Positions 58,128 through 64,000 of a DNA stretch of 64,000 nt are shown here, piece by piece. Both the position numbers and the translations under genes were made by a program. The notes beneath the pieces are model-generated. The model worked only from the letters and a program-made list of their open reading frames with translations, was not told the DNA's origin and did not search any database. The number at the start of each line of letters is the position of its first letter. Position 1 is the stretch's first letter. The stretch is from assembly GCA_012274445.1 (NCBI GenBank), contig JAAROD010000081.1, positions 1,302,001 to 1,366,000 of the forward strand, in the 5' to 3' direction. The DNA comes from Sclerotiophoma versabilis (lineage: Eukaryota; Ascomycota; Dothideomycetes; Pleosporales; Didymellaceae).

Positions 58128-58550
58128 GAGAGAGTGGCATTGGGCATTATTGGGTAGCTGAGACGGACATGCAAGCGCAGGTGTGATTCTGCCTCTGACA
58201 GACTGATCCCATGTCACAATCGAAGAGGTTCAGCACCATCAACCGAAGGCCGTTCCGTAGCTGGCGCATCCAGGTTCCTATGATACGATGATGAGAAGAG
58301 GCGCCGAGTGTGGGCCTGTCGATGCACAAGCATTGCGGACGAGGCGCATGCAGCACGCGAGCCAATGGCAGGGCCGGCATTGCTGCCGAAGTGGGAACCC
58401 TGTCGCGCAGCCTCCCCCGCAAAACGGCGGATCGTGTGGAGGCGCGGACGCGGCGTGCGACACGGCAGCGCAGCTCCAGCACTGCATACCAAACCCCCCC
58501 GAGACGAGCGGCGGCGGACGGGCGGCCCCAGCAGCGGCAGCGAAGCCAGC
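58128..58550. promoter_or_regulatory. Intergenic: TRS65 3' flank and leader of the Zn2Cys6 gene
   Basis: About 420 bases. The frame of the downstream gene is open upstream to 58308, but that extension is Arg/Ala/Cys-rich and not family-like, so it is treated as 5' leader. Confidence 0.45.
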
Positions 58551-60953
58551 ATGAGCCCGCGACGAACGTCGGTGCCCGACGGCAGCGACACAATGAGCCC
58601 GCCGACCGAGTCGACCGCAAGCCAGAAGCGCAAGAGCGACGACGGGGCGCCGCAGCCACGGGCGAAGCGCAACCGCTACATCAGCATTGCGTGCAACGAG
58701 TGCAAGCGGCGCAAGATCAAGTGCAACGGGCAGACGCCGTGCCAGCGATGCGGCAACCTCAACCTCGAGTGCCTGTATGCGCCCAACTGCTGCAACAACT
58801 TCAAGGAGAGCGACGAGTTCAAGCAGATGACGGCGCACATCTCGAGTCTGCAGCAGCAGGTCGACGACCTCTTCCACAACCTGAACAGCCTGCGCACCCA
58901 CGTCGACGTCAACAGCAACGCCTCCATTGGCACGCCCTTCACCCAGCACGAGTACCCGCCCATGCTCCCGCCGCCCTCTGCGCGCTCGAGGGCAAAGTCC
59001 TTTAGCAAGCACCCGCGCTTCCACGGCCCCACCGCCAACGCCTTCAACCTGGGCGTCGCGCGCTCGAGCCTGAAGACAATGGGCATCACCGCCGCCGAGG
59101 AGGGCGAAGACGAAGGCGTCGTCACCAACGACCCGACTCCCCGGCCCTCGCCGCCCTTCACCGCCCAGCTCCTGCCCGCCGCTCCCCTGCATGCCGACAA
59201 GGATCCCATCTGGTCCATCTCCAAGCAGGAAGCCCTCAGGCTCGTCCACGTCTGGCACGAGGAGCAGGGCATCATGTACCCCATCCTGGACCTGGACAAG
59301 GTGCTGCGCTACACCGAGATGCTGTTCTCCTTTGTCGAAGCAGCCGCCCGGTCTGGCCTGATGCAAGGCGCCATGCCTGGCTCCGACTCCATCATGGACG
59401 ACCAGACCAGTGTGCTGAAGCTGGTGCTCGCAATCACCCTGGTCATGGAGGGCGGCGGCAAAGATTCACTCGGGGAGAAGCTGTTCGAGAACGTGCAGAA
59501 GGTCATCGAAAGGATACTGTCTGAGCCGGTGAGCCTGCAGAGCATCAGCCTCCTGACCCTGACCGTAAGCCACCCCGCATCCTGGACACTCGTTGTACTT
59601 ACAAACACAGGGCATGTACCACTTCACCCGCGACGACGAAGGCCTGGCCTGGCGCATGATCGGCCTCGCAGCCCGCCACTGTCTCGAACTTGGCCTGCAC
59701 CGCCGCGAAACCTACGCCACGCTGTTCCCCGACCCCGACGAGCAGGCCTCAGCAATCCGCATCTTCTGGTCCGTCTACGTGCTCGACCGGCGCTGGAGCC
59801 TGGGCACCGGCATGCCCTTCGCTCTGCAAGATGCGGACATGGACCACAACCTGCCGAAGCCTGTAAGACATGTGCCTTGTGCTCGCTGCTGACTACCCAT
59901 ACTGATCATCACCAGGACGTCTCAACACACACCTCAACCCCTTACCTCAACGCCATGATATCCTACAGCGCTATCGGCAGCAAAGTCTGGAAATCTGTCG
60001 CCTCAACCTCCTCCGAGTCGTCTTCCTCGGACCTGAAAATCAGCAAAGAAGACATCTCCTTCCTAGACTTCCAGGTCCTAAACTGGCACCGCAACATCCC
60101 CGACCCGCTAAAGTTCAAACATCCCGACTCGCAACCACACACGCACCCGCTCGACCCGCCTCCACGTGTACTGCACCGGTTACAGATCTTACTCTACCTG
60201 CGCGCCAACCAGATGAGAATCCTCATCTACAGACCAGTCCTCCACACCGCAACAACCATCATGAGCTATCTAGACTTTGCGCACACAGTCGTCAAAGTCG
60301 CAAAGGACACAATCCGCATCCTCACCTTTGTCAACCGCACCTCGGACATCTACCGCTGCCAGCAGACCATGTTCAACTACTTTCTGATCTCAGGCCTGGC
60401 CGTGCTGTTCCTAGCCGTCGCCCACGCGCCCGCCGAGTTCAGCGCCCAGTGCCGCGACGAGTTCTACATGGCTCTAGACCTGGTGCGCGGCCTGTCGGGC
60501 GAGAGCCATGTCTCCAAGCGTCTGTGGCGCACCGTGCGCACTCTCAAGGAGGTCGGCCCGCGCCTGGGCCTCGTGAGTAGCGAGCAGCTGCACAACGAGG
60601 AGCAGAGTAATGCCGCCGTGGCAATGGCCGGCCTAGCCGGGCATCCCGTAGACGACATGGCCCTGTATGCTGGTCAGAGGAGCGGTGGTGCTGGCAATGG
60701 CAGTGGCAGTGGCAGTGGTGGTAGTGGTAGTAACAGCGGAGCGCAGGACGGCACTGTGCAGCCCCTCGATACACCGCATGGCATGGCCTTGGATCTTACC
60801 ACGCTGTTCGAAGCCGCGGGGGGCACGTTCAATCTGCACGGCTTCGAGGGCATGGGCGGAGCGCTGCAGAACGGGCACACTGGCTATGGGAATGCGCCGG
60901 CGTATGGACAGGAGAACGACGAGCTGGCACGCATCATGAAGGATTTGTTTTGA
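58551..60953 (+). CDS. Zn2Cys6 transcription factor with fungal_trans domain
   Basis: Binuclear zinc-cluster regulator. Exons 58551-59564, 59611-59862 and 59916-60953 give 767 residues. Zinc ligands: C48, C51, C58, C64, C67, C74 (ACNECKRRKIKC then PCQRCGNLNLEC), preceded by a basic stretch. A dimerisation coiled coil follows (ISSLQQQVDDLFHNLNSLR). The middle is the fungal-specific transcription factor domain, with MYHFTRDDEGLAWRMIGLAA, LELGLHRRET and IFWSVYVLDRRWSLGTGMP encoded in exon 2. The C-terminus is Gly/Ser-rich (a GSGSGSGG run) and ends ELARIMKDLF. Introns of 46 and 53 nt sum to a multiple of three, so an unspliced frame stays open. Target genes cannot be told. An orthologue name is not recognised. 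Confidence 0.85.
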   Translation: MSPRRTSVPDGSDTMSPPTESTASQKRKSDDGAPQPRAKRNRYISIACNECKRRKIKCNGQTPCQRCGNLNLECLYAPNCCNNFKESDEFKQMTAHISSLQQQVDDLFHNLNSLRTHVDVNSNASIGTPFTQHEYPPMLPPPSARSRAKSFSKHPRFHGPTANAFNLGVARSSLKTMGITAAEEGEDEGVVTNDPTPRPSPPFTAQLLPAAPLHADKDPIWSISKQEALRLVHVWHEEQGIMYPILDLDKVLRYTEMLFSFVEAAARSGLMQGAMPGSDSIMDDQTSVLKLVLAITLVMEGGGKDSLGEKLFENVQKVIERILSEPVSLQSISLLTLTVSHPASWTLVVLTNTGHVPLHPRRRRPGLAHDRPRSPPLSRTWPAPPRNLRHAVPRPRRAGLSNPHLLVRLRARPALEPGHRHALRSARCGHGPQPAEACKTCALCSLLTTHTDHHQDVSTHTSTPYLNAMISYSAIGSKVWKSVASTSSESSSSDLKISKEDISFLDFQVLNWHRNIPDPLKFKHPDSQPHTHPLDPPPRVLHRLQILLYLRANQMRILIYRPVLHTATTIMSYLDFAHTVVKVAKDTIRILTFVNRTSDIYRCQQTMFNYFLISGLAVLFLAVAHAPAEFSAQCRDEFYMALDLVRGLSGESHVSKRLWRTVRTLKEVGPRLGLVSSEQLHNEEQSNAAVAMAGLAGHPVDDMALYAGQRSGGAGNGSGSGSGGSGSNSGAQDGTVQPLDTPHGMALDLTTLFEAAGGTFNLHGFEGMGGALQNGHTGYGNAPAYGQENDELARIMKDLF

Positions 60954-61555
60954 TTCCATCGCACTGCATTCATTGTATTGTATTGTATTGTATTGTGTTG
61001 TGTTGTGTTGTGTTGTATTGGATTATAAGTTTTCTTTGGTGGCCACACCGCCACTGCATGCTCGTTTTGAATGAGAAGATGTTGTGTAGCCTTGTTGCAA
61101 CATGCAGCAATGAATTGATTCAATCTTCCCGCCGAGGCGGCATTTGTGCTCCCTCTCTATGGTGGTAGGCGGAGGATCAAACATAACTCTATCTAACCCA
61201 AAAAGTGCGTGCGACATCACCACGAGCTGTCCGAGTACAAACTTGATGCGTGTGAAGACGATGCGGGCCAAGGGTAGCAGTGACTACAACTCGGATCAGA
61301 GGGGTGCTTGAGCATGTCGCTCTTCCAGCTTCGTTCGTCTCTCAGCGCTGTCCATCTAAGCTTATTATAACGCAGCTGTTCCGCAGAAATCTTCCGTATC
61401 ATCTCGCCGTCATCAAGCACCCACTCATCACCTCACCCTCTGGTCCTGACATGTTTATTACGCTGCCAACCCTCCAGCGCTGTCGTGCGCGGATCCTAGT
61501 CTGCCCGCGCACAACCCTCGCGCTGGCGACGCCCCAATACCGTATTGGTTGGCGC
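60954..61555. other. Convergent 3' flanks of the Zn2Cys6 gene and CK2 beta gene
   Basis: About 600 bases starting with a pentanucleotide repeat (60973-61020). No gene seen. Confidence 0.5.
60973..61020. repeat. Pentanucleotide microsatellite (TTGTA/TTGTG)n
   Basis: About nine tandem five-base units, four or so of TTGTA followed by four of TTGTG and a last TTGTA, just after the stop codon and so inside the likely 3' UTR. Confidence 0.9.
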
Positions 61556-62674
61556 CTAGCCTGCGGCGGCAGCATCGACAGCAACGCCATTTGTGTCCAT
61601 AGGGCTGCCCTCAGTTTGCGCTCCGCCTCCATTTGCCGGCCGCCTTCTTGTGCGTGCTTGTTTCCGTGTGCGATTGGCTGGTACACCAGCCTTGCCACCC
61701 TCTGCTACATCCACCATGTTCATGTCGTCTTCGTCTGGCCGATCCTCGTCCTCGGCGCGCTCTTCCCAGTATCGTCGTGTTTCGTCGAGCTCGGTCACGT
61801 CGGCTGGCCGCATTCGTAACCACTTCATGCGTGGGCCTGAGCGCGCGCGTTCGCTGACGCGGAAGCCGTAGATGCGAGGCTCGTAGATTGATCCTGCACC
61901 AAGACCGGGCGCGAGGTTGTTCGGCGCTACGCCGTTGATCAATGTTACATTTGCAGGAGTAGTGTTGTTGCGGGCCTTTGCTTCTGCGTTCTGGGTCTGC
62001 AGTTGTGCAAGGGCGTCCAAGGGCGTGCTGTTACGCAGGCCGCCGCTGATGTCGAGGTCTGTGAAGGTCATGAAGAAGAGAGAAGGGAACGTTGTGCCGA
62101 AGAAAGCGCCATCGACGGTCTGAAAACGCGAGTTGGGTGGGGTGTAGACGTCGAGGCAGGAGGGACAGAAGAGCTTGACCGTTTCGTGGCCGGGACTGTC
62201 GTTCAGGCCGACAGGGAGGACTTTGCAGGAGTTGCAGTTTACGCGCGGGCAGGTGCCGAAATGCTGGAGTTCGTATTTCTCTGCCATTTGCTGGATACCT
62301 GGCCTGGAGGTGATGTAGCGCTGGTGTATCAGGCCGTAGAGAAGCTCGGCGGAGCTTTCTATTACGCTCAGGTCTGAAGCTATCCGTAGATGTCTTCGAT
62401 CGCTGGCCCTCCGGTAGGCTCCCCGCTCGTCACCCAAGGCTTCGTCGTCGTCGTCGTCTTCCTCCTCCTCCTCCTCATCCTCATCATCGTCCTCTGGCTC
62501 GACGTCCAGAATCATCTCCAGCGCCTCCTTGTACATAGGGACCTGCGACTGCAAGCCCGTAAGATTGAAGTCATCCTCAATGAAATCCTCTGACACCTCC
62601 GCGAAGTACTCGTGGCCGAGCAGGCCGCAGAAGGACGCGACCCAAGACTCGGTGACTTGCGATGACGACGACAT
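61556..62674 (-). CDS. CKB1: Casein kinase 2 regulatory (beta) subunit
   Basis: Regulatory subunit of the CK2 tetramer, nuclear and cytosolic. Single exon, 372 residues. The N-terminus has WVASFCGLLGHEYFAEVSED. A long acidic insertion (about residues 58-85, almost all Asp/Glu) interrupts the usual acidic loop region. Then AELLYGLIHQRYITSRPGIQ and the zinc-binding dimerisation motif: CPRVNCNSC with FCPSCLDVY downstream. DGAFFGTTFPSLFFMTF follows. The C-terminal tail of about 100 residues is extended and rich in Ala, Arg and Gly, including a basic run (NRTRKQARTRRR). Yeast Ckb1-type subunits also carry an acidic insert, unlike animal CK2 beta. Confidence 0.93.
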   Translation of the reverse strand: MSSSSQVTESWVASFCGLLGHEYFAEVSEDFIEDDFNLTGLQSQVPMYKEALEMILDVEPEDDDEDEEEEEEDDDDDEALGDERGAYRRASDRRHLRIASDLSVIESSAELLYGLIHQRYITSRPGIQQMAEKYELQHFGTCPRVNCNSCKVLPVGLNDSPGHETVKLFCPSCLDVYTPPNSRFQTVDGAFFGTTFPSLFFMTFTDLDISGGLRNSTPLDALAQLQTQNAEAKARNNTTPANVTLINGVAPNNLAPGLGAGSIYEPRIYGFRVSERARSGPRMKWLRMRPADVTELDETRRYWEERAEDEDRPDEDDMNMVDVAEGGKAGVPANRTRKQARTRRRPANGGGAQTEGSPMDTNGVAVDAAAAG

Positions 62675-63383
62675 GTTGAGAGCAGACGTGTGCCGCTGTG
62701 TTTGGGCGGCTTAGGGTGCAAGGCGCAATTCCACTCCGCGCGTGCCGGGACCACGAGGGGTCAAAAATGTAGATGAGGGGTCGTGAGTTGGTCTCACGCA
62801 GCTGCGCGGTTCTGGTGCCAACAGAAGCTTGCCGTAGATTGGCACTCTTCACGAACGTGCTGTTGGGTGTTCTCTCGCGTGTGGTGCGGTGCGCACAATA
62901 GCAGCGACGGTGGGGCTCGGCGTCGTGATGCGAGGGCAATGTATCAGGGTGGGGTAGCAGTCGACGAGCGAGCGTGGGTGGGGCTTGAGATCCGTCGCAC
63001 GAAGGTGATTTCTTATCACCCGATGATATACCTAGAAATGTTCAGTGAGGGGTTTGTTCTGGAACTTGCTGTGACAGGTGCATCAGCGTCGTCGCTTCCA
63101 GCCATGAAGCTAGCCTTGGCCTCTGCACGTGATTGTACACTCTGACTGGATCACTTCGAACTTCAAACCCGTCTTGCATCCTGGTATTGGATAACTTTAA
63201 AGAAGGTTCAGGCACAAGAACACATAAGAGACCAGTGAAGCTAAACTTATACATTCCCTTTACAGTATGGTATCATGTACGGTATCAAGAATTGAAAAAA
63301 GCCACCAAAGGGCAACGCCGCGCTGAAGGATATCCCTAACCCTATACAGGTATCCCGAACGCCATGTGTATGTGGACCAATGC
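62675..63383. other. Intergenic: CK2 beta promoter and 3' flank of the edge gene
   Basis: About 700 bases between tandem minus-strand genes. Short frames only; nothing recognised. Confidence 0.5.
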
Positions 63384-64000
63384 TCAGAGGGCTTTTCTGT
63401 CAGTCCCTCGCTTCGCTCGTGCCCTATAACTTCCAAGCCCGGTGTCGAGTCCACCGTTTTGCATCGTCGTGCCATCAAAGAGCTCCTTGCCCAGAGTGAT
63501 GATCTTTACAGTGTTTGCAAATCCCACTGCCACACTTCGCTTGCCCAGCCTTGCTATGGGACCAGGAGCGACTACGAAAAGATCATCTTCAGCGTCATCG
63601 TCCATTTCTTCGTGGTCGTCAGGTAGCAACGATCGAGAACGGAACTCGCCAGTCGACGACAGTGTCCATGCCTCCCATGGATCAGCATCGTCGGTCGATT
63701 TGTGCATATATCGACGACTGTTGGTATAACCGTTGGTGATCCTGGATGAGACAATGGCGGTTTCTGGTCTGCTGGCGCGTTGTCTTACGGCAGATGTAGG
63801 AGTATTTAAATTGGCTACACCTTCGTTGTCATCGGATGCTACTGACGAGGCAGAGGTAGATTGTGTGCGCCTGCGAATACCCACTATGCTGGAAGCGCTA
63901 GTTGACTCCCATACACCGGCTGAGTCAACATAGAAGACAGCTTCTGTGGCGCTTCCGAGTCCTTGACAGTTGTGCTTCGCTCTGTCCAGTGGTTTCCCGA
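63384..64000 (-). CDS. Unassigned protein, C-terminal part, 5' end beyond window
   Basis: The minus-strand frame is open from the window edge to the stop at 63384, about 205 residues. It starts inside the protein (GKPLDRAKHNCQGLGSATEA then VFYVDSAGVWESTS), passes through a Ser/Thr/Arg-rich linker, an acidic patch (DDHEEMDDDAEDDLFVV) and a hydrophobic strand-like end (RLGKRSVAVGFANTVKIITL), finishing with a basic tail. The strand-like end resembles the last blade of a beta-propeller protein, but I do not recognise the family. Treat as a conserved-looking fragment; the rest lies to the right. Confidence 0.5.
   Translation of the reverse strand, partial: GKPLDRAKHNCQGLGSATEAVFYVDSAGVWESTSASSIVGIRRRTQSTSASSVASDDNEGVANLNTPTSAVRQRASRPETAIVSSRITNGYTNSRRYMHKSTDDADPWEAWTLSSTGEFRSRSLLPDDHEEMDDDAEDDLFVVAPGPIARLGKRSVAVGFANTVKIITLGKELFDGTTMQNGGLDTGLGSYRARAKRGTDRKAL

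Noticed and set aside
58308..58550. Upstream extension of the Zn2Cys6 frame (81 extra codons)
   Set aside because: Arg/Cys/Ala-rich, unlike zinc-cluster protein N-termini, while the ATG at 58551 directly precedes a typical Ser/Pro/Lys-rich start.
58278..59366. 362-residue minus-strand frame opposite the Zn2Cys6 gene
   Set aside because: Antisense shadow of a GC-rich coding exon that carries an unmistakable zinc cluster.

Overview
The window is nuclear DNA from a filamentous ascomycete (Pezizomycotina). Dothideomycetes is my best guess, but it rests on gene style and not on a search. The evidence is short spliceosomal introns (about 42-90 nt, GTAxGT donors, CTAAC/CTGAC branch sites, CAG/TAG acceptors), compact housekeeping genes on both strands, fungal-only families (Rxt2, Trs65, DUF3824, a Zn2Cys6 regulator) and a TRAPPC11 gene, which budding yeast lacks. 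I found no operons, CRISPR arrays, tRNA, rRNA or intact transposons. All exon coordinates were worked out by hand from splice signals and reading-frame continuity.

Layout. 1-3861 (-): 3' truncated TRAPPC11. 4349-5836 (+): RXT2. 6124-7357 (+): HEI10/CCNB1IP1-type RING protein. 7358-10374: sparse region with one orphan ORF and a possible decayed gene. 10375-11763 (-): C2H2 zinc-finger protein, divergent from a small orphan gene at 11964-12346 (+). 15265-16335 (+): HEM25/SLC25A38 glycine carrier. 17517-19352 (+): RS-rich DUF3824 protein. 20060-21970 (-): NAR1. 24465-26807 (-): IME2-type kinase. 26.8-33.9 kb: a gene-poor stretch that includes a spliced but unrecognised minus-strand locus. 33945-34730 (-): APS kinase. 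35669-40991 (-): long coiled-coil kinesin. 41.0-45.1 kb: gene-poor, with a second weak spliced candidate. 45145-48029 (-): DENN-domain protein. 49994-51231 (+): BCD1 HIT-finger protein. 53584-56060 (-): PRP40, divergent from TRS65 at 56258-58127 (+). 58551-60953 (+): Zn2Cys6 regulator. 61556-62674 (-): casein kinase 2 beta. 63384 to the right edge (-): unassigned protein cut by the window.

How the genes work together. They are mostly independent housekeeping functions: vesicle traffic (TRAPPC11, Trs65, DENN protein), chromatin and transcription (Rxt2, two zinc-finger regulators), RNA processing (Prp40, Bcd1), Fe-S and heme supply (Nar1, Hem25), sulfate assimilation (APS kinase), meiosis (Hei10-like, Ime2-like), motor transport and CK2 signalling. 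The less explained material is in the gaps: two minus-strand stretches with clean introns but no recognisable protein (31.9-33.4 kb and about 43.6-44.2 kb), and coding-like but frame-broken stretches near 9.2-10 kb and 29.1-29.4 kb. Several introns of known genes have lengths that keep the reading frame if retained.
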